NCBI RefSeq assembly: GCF_905220565.1
Contig: NC_059401.1
Span: forward strand, 7,279,001-7,343,000
Origin: Melitaea cinxia
Taxonomy: Eukaryota; Arthropoda; Insecta; Lepidoptera; Nymphalidae
Direction: 5' to 3'
DNA: 64,000 nt
Shown: positions 42,720 to 55,444 of the stretch, one piece after another
How the letters are laid out: every line of letters begins with the position of its first letter
Numbering within the stretch: position 1 is the stretch's first letter
Notes under the pieces: generated by a model
What the model was told of the DNA's origin: nothing
Seen by the model: only the letters and a program-made list of their open reading frames with translations
Database searches by the model: none
Position numbers and translations under genes: made by a program

Positions 42720-43795
42720 CTATTAAACGAGCAATTCTTGTATATATATAGAATCGGAATCTCGGAAACGGCTCCAACGATTTTCATCAAATTTTGTATG
42801 TAGGGTCAAATTTAGTGTGTATCCGTATTTTGGAGCAGATAATCGATCTAGCTAGGATACATTTTTAGAAAATGTAGTTTTATCCCTGTTTTTATGCGAT
42901 GAAAAGATTGCTACAATTTCGTTAGAATATGAAGGTAAATTTCGCAATTGTCAATAAAATTGTAATAGCTCAGGAAGGATATCGACCGGTCGCGATCAAC
43001 CGAAAAGACTACGTTCAAATCCTCAAATTTCTAGATCGATTATTATTTTTTCTAATTGCATTCGTTATTTTTTATTTAAATAGCCAGTTTTTATTTTTTA
43101 TTATTAGGTCGGTAAAATCGAAAAATATTATTCATATTTTATCATTATTATTTTTTAATTATTTTTTATTTTTGATTTTTTTGTTTTTATTTATATTTTA
43201 ACCGACTTCCAAAAAAGGAGGAAAGGTTTCAATTCGACTGTATTTTTTTATGTATGGTTACCTCAGAACTTTTGACTGGGTGGACCGATTTCAACAATTT
43301 TTTTTAATCGAAAGGTGGTGTGCGTCATTTGGTCCCATTTAAATTTATTTGAGATCTAACAACTACTTTTCGTGTTATATCTAAGTACCTGGGTAACTGA
43401 GCTTAGCTCGGTATTTTTTAGTAAATCGTGTTTTTTTGGAAATCATAGATAAATACGAATTACATATTTATAAAATATGAATAATATTTTTTTTACCAAC
43501 AATAATAAAAAAATATAAACAAATATAAAAAATCGAAAATAAAAAATTAATTAAAATATAATAAAGATAAAACATAAAAAATATTTTTTGATTTTACCGA
43601 TATAATAATAAAAAATAAGAACTGGCTATTTAAATAAAAAATAATGAGTGCAATTAGAAAAAAAAAGAAAAATAATAATCGATCTGGAAATTTGAGGATT
43701 TGAACCGTGGTCTTTACGGTCGATCGCGACCGGCCAATTTTCAACCTGAGCTATTACAACTTTATTAACAAGTGCGAAAGATATTGTAGCCATTT
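42720..43795. mobile_element. Inverted pair of tRNA-like SINEs (family D) around a dispersed repeat
   Basis: The plus copy covers about 42895-43199 (A box TAGCTCAGG, B box GTTCAAATCC). The minus copy covers about 43400-43790 with the same head and AT-rich tail. They flank an 'AACCGACTTC' copy (43200-43390). Open frames of Ile/Phe/Leu-rich character here are the AT-rich SINE tails. Confidence 0.7.
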
Positions 43796-44859
43796 TTAAC
43801 CAACTTCCAAAAATGGAGGACGTTCTCAATTCAACTGTATTTTTTATTTTTAACCGACTTCCAAAAAAGGAGGAGGTTCTCAATTCGACTGTATTTTTTT
43901 AAATGTTAATCAGAACTTTTGACCGTGTGGACCGATTTCGACAATTTTTTTAAATCGAAAGGTGGTGTGTGTCAACTGGTCCCATTTAAATTTATTTGAG
44001 ATCTAACAACTACTTTTCGAGCTATATCTAATAATGCGTTTTTACTTGACGCTTTTTTCGTCGACCTACGTTGTATTATACCGCATAACTTTCTACTGGA
44101 TGTACCGATTTTGATAATTTTTTTTTGTTAGAAAGGGGATATCTCTAGTTTGGTACCATGATAAGAAAACCAGGATCTGATGATGGGATCCTAGAGAAAT
44201 CGAGGTAAACTCTTGAAAATCCGCAATAACTTTTTACTGAGTGTACCGATTTTAATAATTTTTAATTTAATCGAAACCTGATGTTTGTCATGTGGTCACA
44301 TATAAATTTTATTGAGATCTGATAACTACTTTTTGAGTAATCTTTGATAACGCGTAGTTACTTGACTATTTTTTCGTCGATCTACGTTGTATTACTCGTC
44401 GATGTAATTGAAGTCAGTTTTTTTTTCGTTTGCGAGCAAACACAAATTTTTTTAAATTTTTTATTTACGTTACTTCAGTACTTTTGACTGGGTGGACCGA
44501 TTTCGACAGTGTTTTTTTTAATCGAAAGGTAGTGTGTGTCATTTGGTCCCATTTAAATTTATCTGAGATCTAACAATTATTTTTTGAGCTATATCTAATA
44601 ATGCGTTTTTACTTGACTATTTTTTCGTCGACCTACGTTGTATTATACCGCATAACTTTTTACTGAGCTAGAACCGAGCTAAAGCCGATGTTTATCATGT
44701 GGCCACATTTAAATTTCATCGAGATCTGATTACAACTTTTGGAGTAATCTTTGATAATGCGTATTTACTTGACTATTTTTTCGTCTACCTACGTTGTATT
44801 ACTTGTCGATATAATTGAAGTCGGTTTTTCTTCGTTTGCCTGCAAACACAATTATTACT

Positions 44860-45390
44860 ATAATTATATATATATTATAAATCTGTAAGCACCATTAAAT
44901 AACCCACGAAATAAACCTTTATAAGAGAGGTTTACTTGGTAAAAGCAAAAGACAGGTCGAATCTAACTGAAGCAAATTTATACACTTACGAAAAGTGTCG
45001 TAAGCAACAACCCGTGTAGATCTTTTTTTTTTTTTTTAGATTTTGAAGGCACGTTCATAAATCTTTAGTGGATGATGGCAACACCTCATAAGTGTGGAAT
45101 TGTTTAAATCACCTTGGTGTTTGAAAATTATTCAATGCGAATGTAAATTTTATCGATATCGATCTAAATCAACTAAACAATTACTTTTGCTCGTCTGTTG
45201 CTAATGACTATTCAATGAAGTCAAATACTATTAACCTTATTTCCACTTATTTAGCTCTAACATTATTCCCATTTTCTTTTGGTCAATAAGCCGAATATGA
45301 TATAAAGTCTGATGCTATCGGTAGATTTAGTCAAAAAATGAAAAATCCTTGTTATGGTTTATCTGATCCCAGTTTTAATAATTTTTATGA
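44860..45390. other. Non-coding stretch
   Basis: I see no gene, tRNA or recognised repeat here apart from a T run at 45025-45038. Confidence 0.5.
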
Positions 45391-45394
45391 ATAA

Positions 45395-45572
45395 TCTATT
45401 CCATAACTTGAATATAACCGTTTCGTTTGCCTCTTCCTGGAAAGACCCTTCTTCACTTAGCGATTATCGTCCTAACTCTAATCTCCCATGCCACTGTAAA
45501 GTTTCAGACAAACTTATCGTGAATGCCAATGTCGTTCGTTATTATCAGTACAAGGCTTGTATAAGAGATTAA
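45395..45572 (+). pseudogene. Short LINE reverse-transcriptase fragment
   Basis: The frame gives Ser-Asp-Tyr-Arg-Pro-Asn-Ser-Asn-Leu-Pro-Cys and Val-Ser-Asp-Lys-Leu-Ile-Val-Asn-Ala, a worn version of the RT 'DYRPIS.LP..SK..EK' motif of Jockey/CR1-type LINEs. Other RT motifs are absent. Confidence 0.6.
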
Positions 45573-45739
45573 AACAAAATCGATATGTTCACCAAAAAAA
45601 GAAAAGACACGAGTGTGTTTTTGACCACACGACTCACGACTGAAGTAAAACTTCTTTAGCTACCCCAACAGTAATACGAAACGTAACTCTTTCTTTCTAT
45701 CTTCACTAACTTATATCTCCCTCTCAACTTACGTTCATC

Positions 45740-45835
45740 ATTACAGCCCCTACAGTCCACTGCTGGACATAGGCCTCCACAAGTTTACGCCAAAAATAAC
45801 GTGAACTCATGTGTTTAGCCAACTTACAAACATAC
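45740..45835 (+). repeat. LINE tail fragment ('cagtccactgctggacatag')
   Basis: It shares its text with 47800-47890, 58770-59110 and 63030-63165. These are dispersed 3' ends of a LINE family with no coding content. Confidence 0.7.
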
Positions 45836-45839
45836 AGCA

Positions 45840-47920
45840 ACTTACGTTCATCTCACCCGATCACACTTTTCGTATCGCTCTCGTCACGCATTCACCAGCT
45901 TACTCCCCAAGTCAAGCGTGCTTAAAGAAGTTTTACTTCAAAAAATAACAGTACGAAGTTCGTCGGGTTAACTATTATTTTTTATATGAACCTTAAAACT
46001 TTTTGAGTAACTTTAGTCGTAGTACCTGTAGTCACAACGTCATTCGAATATGAGTGATTTTTTTTTTACTAAATTGAATTAGTATGTAAGCGTAACACTA
46101 TTTTAAGTTAATATAGAATGTATTAGAAATATAGAATATATTCACCCCGCAGATTCACTAGGGCTTAGCGAATTACTTCTGTAAAATAAGTAACGATCGC
46201 TATCAAGTATGTAACTAAAACCAAAAAACGTAGATAAGTTTATACAGTGACAATCTCGCTCTCTTATCCAGCACAAAACGGCTGTAAACGTATAGTAATT
46301 TACATTGCTAACGAAATTTACGAAGGTATCTAAAATAAAATCGAATAGATTGACGTGAAAATATGTCGCCAACAAATGTCGAAGGAGAATAAATTTCAAA
46401 AAAAAAATGAATCGCTAAGTGTGTTATTAAGCTCATAACTCGAAAACGGTAGAACCAATTCGGCCCACTTCTTTTCTGTTTTTAAATTACTATTTATATT
46501 GTATGGAAGTGGACTTTATTAATACTTTGTGGAAGGATCGTGCGGATTAAAAATTGAAGTAAATTACGCAGGAAATTGAAAAATTTCAGAAATCATAACT
46601 ACCATTTAAACTACATGTATTTTATAGTTGGCAAGACAGGACAATGTCAATGGGTCAGCCAGGGTAGGTATATGCACATATATAACACCCTAACACCAAT
46701 AACAAAAAGTGTATTCTGCAACTTCAGAATTATTATTTACTAGCTTTCAAGGCACGAGATAGGCTGTTCCATTAAAATATAGTTTTTGTCACAAAAAGGA
46801 TGTTCTTTGTTGTGAAGTCTGTTGGACAGTTTTTGCTTGACTTTAATTTGACCAACTACAAAACTAGTATACGGGTAAGTTACACTTAAAAATTTCCACA
46901 AACGTTAGAATATATATTTATTTAATATGCAATCAAAGACCTAAGAATAAAGTTTCTTGCTTATTTTTCCAAATGTATTTTAGCGCTGAATTTTCATATA
47001 AGCTGGAGTACTTAACTTATTTTTTTTTAAACATTACCTTAACTGGATTACAGCAAACTCTAAGCATTTACTTCATCGAGAAAAGTAAAAGGAAATCATC
47101 GTAAGGAGAAACTTTACCAAGTTCTTTCGTAAGAGTAATATGCTCGATAAAGTGAATCTTTTTATCAAAATTCAGGTGTCTAAGGGGCTATCCATGAATA
47201 GCGTGATGTTTTTATATGATGATATGTGCGGTCTTAGGCTACCCCCGCAAATTTTTTTTGTACAACGTATATCAAATTTTAAGAATTTAATTTTAAAATA
47301 CAGGTATAATCCGATTAATTTTTATTATGTTAAGATGTTTGTTTGAAATCTCGAGTTCAATGAAAATTAAATACACGTGATATCTCATTACTGCCGACAT
47401 GATGAACTCCCAGCTTCCTTTGAGCCTCACGTGATGAGTAGACGACCCCTAACTAGAATAGTTTATAATCGGTGATGTTGCATTAGTCAGTCAGGTAATC
47501 AGTCAGTTAGTAAATAACGACAACATTTTTGTAGGTATACATATAGATTTTGGTTTCTGATTAGTATTAAATAATTTTTTAATAAGGTCTGTGTCAATTA
47601 TCGATCTATCTTTGCTTTTGCTAGCTAAAAAGATTATTTCAAAAGAAACTTAAAATACCGGACCGAGAAGACGACTGCCTGTATCTCATTTTCTCCTATA
47701 CATTTATGTGTTTGTTTCCTTATCGTGACGCATTTTCGTTTTACTGAGTTTTAAATCACAACGATTCTAAAGAGGTTTCACTTCAAGAGCAAGCAGTTCA
47801 TCATCATCATCATCATTTCAGCCTACTGCAGTCCACTGCTGGACATAGGCCTCCACAAGTTCGCGCCAAAAATGCGTGAACTCAAGCCAGCAGTTACTGT
47901 TGAACTATTAGCAGAGGTTT
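45840..47920. other. Intergenic stretch with minor repeats
   Basis: A LINE tail lies at 47800-47890. A worn inverted pair at about 47179-47210 ('aggggctatccatgaat') and 47425-47453 could be ends of a decayed MITE. I found no exon-like frame. Confidence 0.4.
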
Positions 47921-48373
47921 CAGGTTCTATCACACGTAGATCAACATTTAATAAAAGCAAATCAAAGTTAGGAAAAATTAAATTAAATCGTTGAATTGTA
48001 AAACAGGTTATATTAAAAAAAATATTCATTAAATATAAGAAAATCTTTAACCACTTAATTATTAAAATTTACAAAAAAACAAAACAAATTACGAATAACA
48101 TGTTGCATTAACTTACACTGAAGTTTATTGTAAAATTATAATAATATTAAGATGAATTTGATTTTTAAATTATTTATATTACACCCTCCCTTGCGACCAT
48201 ATAAATTAGTGAAAATATAATTATTTTCTTTGTTTTTGTATAACAGTCATATAATTTTGTAGTGTACTTTAAGATAACTAAAAAATTTTTTTAAGTAATA
48301 CACAAATAGGTTTTGCTTTTATAAGCCTAATTAAAATTTTGTACTACCAGGAATCCCTTACGTTAAAAATACA

Positions 48374-51300
48374 CTATTTTCTTCCATACGCAATAATGAG
48401 ATTGTAGTTAAATTCCACTTTGATCGGTCCGTCGATGTTATTGTTTGCATGATCTATAACATGCATGTCTCGGAGAACGTTAATGTAATCTAATAGAAAA
48501 TCTTCTTCTAAATCTTTTGGTAGTTTAAAAGGATTAATCGCTGTTACGGCTCCTGAAAGTAAAAGATATTCCTTTAATTTAATTAACTTTGGATATGAAA
48601 ATATTTTTGTCACAAAAAGCCTCAAAAACTATGCATGTTTTTAAGTTATCATTAGTGTTTCTTAGACATAAATAAACAAGGTTGGAAATTAGATAGAGCA
48701 ATAATAAAAAAAAGTAAGCAAATATTTGATGCTAGACCATTTCCTTTGCCCTAAGGTTGCCTGGAAGAGATCGCTTTTTAATGACAAGGCCGCCTTTTGT
48801 ACCTAATGAATATATTGTTAATATTTTTCTTTCTTTACTATGTATCATTTCTGTTTTTGGTGTACAATAAAGCGTATTATTATTATTTGCAGTTATGATT
48901 TATTTACTATTGTGCACTTAAGAAAAAAAAAAACAGTAAATCTGTCGAATTATAGCATTCCACAGATTCCAATGTATTGTCATAATCATTAAATTTACTT
49001 TATTAAAATTTTTGTACAATTTTCTTCTACAAACTACCAGAAAACTTTAAAGAAAATATGAATTACGTCGTTCTCGAATTACGGCATGACCGTGAGAAAT
49101 AAGGCATATACTTAAAATTAGTCGTATATTGAACTTACTTTTAACGGCATCCAGGCTAGAGTAGACAAATGACTTCTTCAAACATTCGACTTCTACCGAG
49201 GTGAATCCGATCGACGTCATCATTCGTTTTACTTCCTTTTCAGGGTCCTTTGACAAATTATGAAAATTTAATTTATTGTATTGTTTTACACATACGCTTC
49301 AGCCTCTAATATCCCACTATAGGCCTCTTTCCCCATGTAGGAGAAGGATCAGAGCTTAATCCACCACGCTGCTCCAGTGCGGGTTGGCGGATGTTTTGCA
49401 CATATCCTTGGTAAAAAGTAGATTTGACACCTCTTCCAAAACTTAGAAGAAAACTACTAGAGGTTTCTTTGAATTATGAGTCTTACTTATTAAGACATAC
49501 TTCGTTTTTCCTTTGTGGATTGTGCATATTTTTTATTTGCGACGTATTTTGTAGTTTAACAATCTTTCGCAACAACTGACTTTAGAAAAAAAAACTCTAT
49601 GAAATTAATTTTGATAAAATTTTGGTATTAACGGCTTTAGCATACTATTTTAACCGACTTCCAAAAAAGGAGGAGGTTCTCAATTCGACTGTATTTCCTT
49701 TTTTTTTATGTATGTGACATCAGAACTTTTGACCGGGTTGACCGATTTCGACAAAAAAATTTTTAATCGAAAGGTGGTGTGTGTTATTTGGTCCTATTTA
49801 AATTCATTTGACATCTAACAACTACTTTTCGAGCTATATCTAATAATGCGTTTTTACTCGACGCTTTTTTCGTCGACCTACGTTGTATTATACCACATAA
49901 CTTTTTACTGGATGTACCGATTTTGATAATTCTTTTTTTTTGTTGGAAAGGAGATATCCCTAGTTTGGTACACCATGGTAAGGAAACCAGGATTTGATGA
50001 TAAGATTCCAGAGAAATCGAGGGAAACTCTCGACAATCTGCATAACTATTTACTGGGGGTACCGATTTTAATGATTTTTAATTTAATCGAAAGCCGATGT
50101 TTATCATGTGGTCACATTTAAATTTTATCGAGATCTGATAACTACTTTTGGAGTAATCTTTGATAATGCGTATTTACTTGACTATTTTTTCATCTACCTA
50201 CGTTGTATTACTTATCGATATAATTGAAATCCGTTTTTTTTCTTTTGTCTGCAGACACAATTATTATATACTTGTTATTATATTTTTTTCAGCAAGGAAT
50301 TTGCAACTTAAAAAATTTGGAGCAGCCCGTCTGGGGAAGTTGCTACCTCAACCCCGCAGAAGATCATAGCTAAATAATAATAATACGGCTTTCAAGTAGA
50401 GTCAGAGCTAGCAAAAGTTTCAAGCCAGAGCTCCTGCGAGTGGTCAGGGGTAGGTGTCGGCAATGCTCTTGCGATGTTTCTGGTGTTGCAGGCGTTCATA
50501 AGCTACGGACTACGGTAACCGCTTACCATTAGGGCCGTACGCTTATTTGCCGCCTTAGTCATATTAAAAAAATAACAAATATTAAACTTTAAAATATTGT
50601 ATTAGGTTAAAAATTAATTATTAATTTAAAATAAATAGCTGTAGACGGTTCTAAATATAAACAACTTCTTTCGATGATAATAATGTTAAATGTTACTTGT
50701 ATATGTATATATTTTTTCTTCTCTAAAATATTATGACTTAAAAAATAAATAAAACGCTACATACTCAACAGCTCTTAGTAATTTAACTCCTGTGTCGGGG
50801 GCCGGAAAAACAAAATACATAAGAACAGACATGCCATGTACATGGCCAACACAAATGTTTGTCATGAGCGGGGATCGAACCCGCGACCACCCGCGGAACA
50901 GCCAATGCTTTGACCGTTGCGCCAGCGCATCGTCAAATATATTTAATTTATTATTATATTAAATATAATATATTATTTAAATCAAACTCAGTGTTTAATA
51001 CTGAGGCATTTGAAGGAAAGTTTCTATGTTTAAGCCTTTTTATGCAAGCACGAAATGCAAAAAGTAACCACTTATAAGGAACTGATAAGAGTGATTTTTA
51101 CCTGGCAGTCATGGTAAGGCGATACGAAACGATCAACATCTTTGAGCCAAAAGTTCCATCTTGTGGACCGCGAAAGAGCGCGGTATATATCAAACACCGG
51201 TATGTGACCCAGGAATACTAAAAAGCAGTCGCCTCCCTCTGATAGTAGATCATATATGTTTGTAAATGCCACCCTGAAATTTTCATCATTGCTGTGAACT

Positions 51301-52271
51301 CATCTGACTGAAGATTAATACTGCCTATATAAGTAGCATACATTTTATTTTTAACGAAAAAATGTATTTTCATATGTAGAGATAAGAAAAATAGTCATAA
51401 AAAACAAAAGAAGTAAATAGCAGTCATAAGGCTCCTAATGCGCACTACATCCCTAACATCATATATAAATAGACCTACACGTTACTTCATAAACTAGTCA
51501 TAGACCATAAACTGTAATAAAAATACTTTATTATGAAAAAATGTTCCTGTATATAAATATTATATATTTCTAAATTATATATATTTATACTGTTTTGTCT
51601 AAATGTTGACTGAAAAAGACCTGCCACCAGGTAACTATCCTTGCGAATACAGGTAAACATAGAACTTAGAATGTGCAACATAAAAAAACAGTACTAATTT
51701 TTGAAGGACGCTGTAACACGTGTTCATCGAATGGAAAACGTCTAAACGCTTCTTTTGTGAGGACAATTTAATTAAACAGGAAGACACTATTAATTTTATT
51801 AGAATGTATTTTTATTGTAACACGTGATTAATAAAATACATGCAATTATTCAATTATATTTATATAAAAATAAGAATAAAATTAAGTAATAAATTTTGAA
51901 ATCACTCACTCTTGATGTTTGATCCAGTGTAAGGCGTAGAATGAAAATGCGTGATCAAAATTTCCTCGAAGCTCGTTCGGTAAGTCGCCCTCGATGTCCA
52001 GCACCATGAAACTGGTGTGATCACTCGCGTGGTGCTCATTGGCAAACTGTATCATGTTTTCGCTAATATCACAACCTACCAGCCTCTCGTAGCTATTGGG
52101 AATAAATTTCCTTAGTATACTCATCGTTACGCTTCCATCTCCGCAACCTATGTCTATAATCTTAGTCCTGCCATTTTTCCATTTAATTCGTTTTCCATAT
52201 TCTTCTAAACATTGCAAAGCATCCCTTTTTTGTAAAATATTGCTTCTATGATATAATTCAGCGTTGTTCAT
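48374..52271 (-). CDS. JHAMT: Juvenile hormone acid methyltransferase, copy 2 (273 residues)
   Basis: This is a tandem paralogue of the gene at 31467-39503, and the upstream one on the minus strand. Exons 52271-51910, 51273-51102, 49247-49139 and 48552-48374 have exactly the same lengths (362/172/109/179 nt) and phases as copy 1. Motif I is Ile-Asp-Ile-Gly-Cys-Gly-Asp-Gly (39-46), with Cys-Asp-Ile-Ser at 68-71, Gln14, and His115-Trp116 as in the silkworm enzyme. The protein ends Ala-Tyr-Gly-Arg-Lys. Introns are shorter (636, 1,854 and 586 bp); intron 2 contains an 'AACCGACTTC' copy (49650-50265) and SINE pieces. It appears intact. Retention of His115 makes this the more conventional enzyme of the two. 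Confidence 0.93.
49295..49395 (-). mobile_element. SINE family A tail fragment
   Basis: Reverse copy of the family A tail ('gggaaagaggcctat', 'gcagcgtggtggattaag'), inside intron 2 of JHAMT copy 2. Confidence 0.7.
50318..50945 (-). mobile_element. SINE-like family C copy and a tRNA-SINE head
   Basis: 50318-50565 is a minus copy of family C ('agcagcccgtctgggg', 'cagaagatcatagct', 'cgcttaccatta'). 50860-50940 is a minus tRNA-SINE family A head (B box GGTTCGATCCC on the reverse strand; 'gaccgttgcgccagcgc'). Confidence 0.7.
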
Positions 52272-52380
52272 TTTCGTATATTTTTTAGGGATATTTTTTT
52301 AATTCGGGTGTGCGTGCGTTAAGTCGCTGCGTTCTGTTCGGTTTCGGCGGGCAGTCTCGTCAGGAGCGTGGTACGTAAGT

Positions 52381-52388
52381 ATTTATAT
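52381..52388 (-). promoter_or_regulatory. TATA-like box of JHAMT copy 2
   Basis: The minus strand reads CACATATAAATACTTACGTA, about 110 bases before the ATG at 52271, the same spacing as copy 1. Conserved flanking blocks ('gtcgaccactgtggc' near 52411-52425) parallel those of copy 1. Confidence 0.55.
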
Positions 52389-52489
52389 GTGCCACCGATA
52401 CACGGCATAGTCGACCACTGTGGCTAAAATGGTCGAGGAAAGTTGGGTTGACTTATGCTTACGGGATTTATCTTAAAATCTGAAAAGTA

Positions 52490-53460
52490 AATATTACCTA
52501 TATACCATGCGATTACCCATAATGTCAGTAAAATTCTTTACGTCTATTTATTAGACAATTATAAATCCAAAACAGATTATAAGATTAAGAATTTATAAAA
52601 GATCGGAAACCTTTTCCCGCTGTAAGTTTTATGTTTGTTTGCTCAGCAGGTACTAACTACGAAAAATCCATTGCAATAAGTGAAGATGTCTTTTATGGTA
52701 CGAAAAGTATTTTTTGGGATTGTTCTGATAATTTTCACGTTAGATAAATGGTTGCTCTTGATATGGTAAAGATGATATTATTAAATATAAATTTATAATA
52801 AAAGTTGTAAATATGTGGACTTGTAAGTCAACTGTGTACGAGTTGCTTGGTTTTCGGATACACGTCGTATAAAATGAAGTAAATCAAAGATATTTTTTAT
52901 AATTCATTAAACAATGTTTATAAATACTTAATATCATAAAAAATGATTATTTGGTTCGATTTAAAATACCAAATGAGGCATTAAATAACAATAATATGAA
53001 TATATTTTTTAAAATCATTAATTCATTTTCTAGCCAACTTTTTAAAAGAATTTTCAATTCATCCTTTTAAAATTTTGTTAAGTTAGTTTAGTTTTTAATA
53101 TCATAAAATGTGCATTTTACTGACAAGACTCATTCAAAACATACACTATATTCATTTTAAATTATTTGTTAGTTACAATGTGTTTCAAATTTTTTTAGAA
53201 TTTCATCCTATATTAACAGTTTTTTATGTTTGTTTACAATTCGGCTTTACGCATTACACAGTCACACTATTTGTGACTTTATTTGCGTCTAAATTATATT
53301 CATTGTCGTGAAAATCCTGAAAACATCAATACTAATAGAAATAGACGCATAAAATTGATATAAAAACATAAACGTATGTTCGAGTAAATATATTTGTAAA
53401 ATATAAGATAGTAAAGGTACAAAAGTTAAGTAAGTAATTTGAATAAAAATAATCTCAAAA
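52490..53460. other. Upstream intergenic stretch, nothing recognised
   Basis: Very AT-rich, with no recognised repeat and no exon-like frame. Distal regulatory DNA of JHAMT copy 2 could lie here, but the sequence alone does not show it. Confidence 0.4.
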
Positions 53461-53470
53461 AAAGATACGC

Positions 53471-53641
53471 TTAGTTACCAATCATATTTTCCATTTTCAG
53501 CCTATTGTTATCATAGATGAATGTTTCTAAGTAACTTATCGGCAGTATCGCATCTTCTTCGTTCTTCGCATTTTCCTTAAACGTACATAAGTACTTACAT
53601 TTTACCTTGTATAATTCATACCTATTCGAAAATAGATCGAG
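53471..53641 (-). CDS. Unidentified coding-like segment (56 codons, no ATG)
   Basis: A minus-strand open frame ends at TAA (53471-53473). It has charged, protein-like composition unlike the Ile/Phe/Tyr-rich noise around it: Cys-Thr-Phe-Lys-Glu-Asn-Ala-Lys-Asn-Glu-Glu-Asp-Ala, then Ser-Tyr-Leu-Glu-Thr-Phe-Ile-Tyr-Asp. It lacks a start codon, so it would be a terminal exon or a fragment of a dead gene or transposon. Possible acceptors exist within 53590-53625. I do not recognise the family. Confidence 0.3.
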   Translation of the reverse strand, partial: LDLFSNRYELYKVKCKYLCTFKENAKNEEDAILPISYLETFIYDNNRLKMENMIGN

Positions 53642-54304
53642 TTATCGCTATTGGATCGAACATTTCTTTGACTGAACAATCTTTTCTATAGTGGTGTAAA
53701 TCTGCGGCCTTGATCTTAGCTATTTTTGTTTATATTATTCCTGTTCATAGTACGATAGTTTCGATGACATCGCTAATAGATCGTAGATTCTGCTACGTCA
53801 GTAATGTAACGCAATTAAGTGGCGTAATTTTTTTTAATGTAAATGTGTTATTTATTTTTTTAAATAATTAATATTCCTTATGTTCATGTACTAGCCTGTA
53901 CGTATATAGCTCATTTGAATAAATATAAACTTTAATTTATAGGCCAGTTTTATACCAAAATGGTATATATGTTATCTTATAGGCGTATAATATTATGCAG
54001 CTACTGACCGAAATTTGTTTTGGTTTTTGCTCTCAGTTTTTTAAATATTAATTATTTAATACTAAAACTTTTTTTATGATCTGATTTGAAAGATTAATCT
54101 TTATTATGTATTGTTTCTTTTTAAGTTGTATTATTATGGGTCACAATATCGAAAACATTGTATTAAGAATGTTTTTATGTAATTACGGTATTTCGGAGCA
54201 TTTTTATAAATATTTAACTTCATCTCGATTTTATGATTTCTTGATGATCAAAATTATTTTTATTTTTGGCTGTATTATTTGTTTTTCCAAATTATTTCTG
54301 TGAT

Positions 54305-54660
54305 TTTCTAGTTTGTAATGTTCGAATTGTCTATACAAATAAATAAAATTGCAGTATCTTTTTGTAATATTTAAATAACTACTTGTTACTAAATGCATAT
54401 GGATGTATACATACATGGTGGATATACCAAAATAACATTTTTTACGATTTTTGTCTGTCTGTCTATCTGTTTAATCTGGCTAATCTCTGAAACGGCTGGA
54501 CCGATTTTGACGGGACTTTCACTGGCAGATACCTGATGTAATAAGGTGTAGCTTCGACTACTTTTATTTTATAAACTTATTAATTTATTAACTCTGCGAA
54601 CTGAACAATAACTTTGTTGTTGTTAAATTCCACGCGGACGAAGTCGCGGGCATTTGTTTT
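54305..54660 (-). repeat. 'CGACTTCGTCCGCG' dispersed repeat, near full length
   Basis: Reading in reverse it begins CGCGACTTCGTCCGCGTGG (54650-54630) and ends with the 'tttgtatagac' type text near 54330. It contains 'aaacggctggaccgatttt'. Related copies: 63552-63873 (+), 59175-59500 (-), 29690-29880 (-), 37735-37885 (+), 55305-55440. Confidence 0.75.
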
Positions 54661-54922
54661 TTATTGTTGCATATATTTTATATGTACAATTATATTTTAT
54701 TGTATTGTGTTGTGTTGTATTCTACTGTGTATATTTCATATGTGCCCAATGTTTTAAGTAATAATTTGACATTTTAATAATAAGTGGAAACTTGCTGGCT
54801 TAAATATTATAATTGTTTTGTGAAATAATTGTATTGTTGTGTGCTGTTTGTTTCCAAATAAAATAAAATAAATAAACAAATAAAAATACCACATATTTAG
54901 TTTTTTAACCGACTTCGACCGA

Positions 54923-54925
54923 CGC

Positions 54926-55016
<91 letters not shown>

Positions 55017-55017
55017 A
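54923..55017. repeat. Long (AT)n microsatellite (about 95 bp)
   Basis: Nearly uninterrupted TA repeats inside an 'AACCGACTTC' family copy (54900-55235). It is cruciform-prone and likely length-variable. Confidence 0.95.
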
Positions 55018-55444
55018 TATGTATATTTATATATGTTCGGGGATAACTTTCTTATTTATGAACCGATTTTGATAATTCTTTTTTTTGTTGGAAAGGAGAC
55101 ATCTTAAGTGTAGTACCGCGATAATGAAACCAGGATCTGATGATGGGGTCCCAGAGTATTTTTTCATCTATCTACGTTCTATTACTTGTCGATGTAATTG
55201 AAGTCGGTTTTTACGTTTGCCAGCAAACACAATTATATTTACATAAAGCCCTAAGATAAGGCTTAAAGGTATACTATTTATTCAGCATTCTATAAACTAG
55301 CTGGACCCTGCGGTTTTACCCGCGTTGATTTGAGGAAAAAAAATAGTCTTCCCTCTTCTATTTTAATTTATTTATTAGGTAACTTTGCGAACTGAACAAT
55401 ATTTTTTTAATTCCACGCGGACGAAGTCGTGCGCACACCTTAGT

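Noticed and set aside
42929..43201. 90-residue hydrophobic frame that could pass as a membrane protein
   Set aside because: The hydrophobic part is the T-rich tail of a SINE; the inverted copy at 43547-43744 gives a similar false protein.
43680..43765. tRNA-like boxes suggesting a tRNA gene
   Set aside because: Three copies in the window share long AT-rich tails, so this is a SINE family, not a tRNA gene.
54923..55017. Candidate replication origin or AT-rich matrix site
   Set aside because: It is a plain (AT)n microsatellite inside a repeat copy; nothing else supports an origin.
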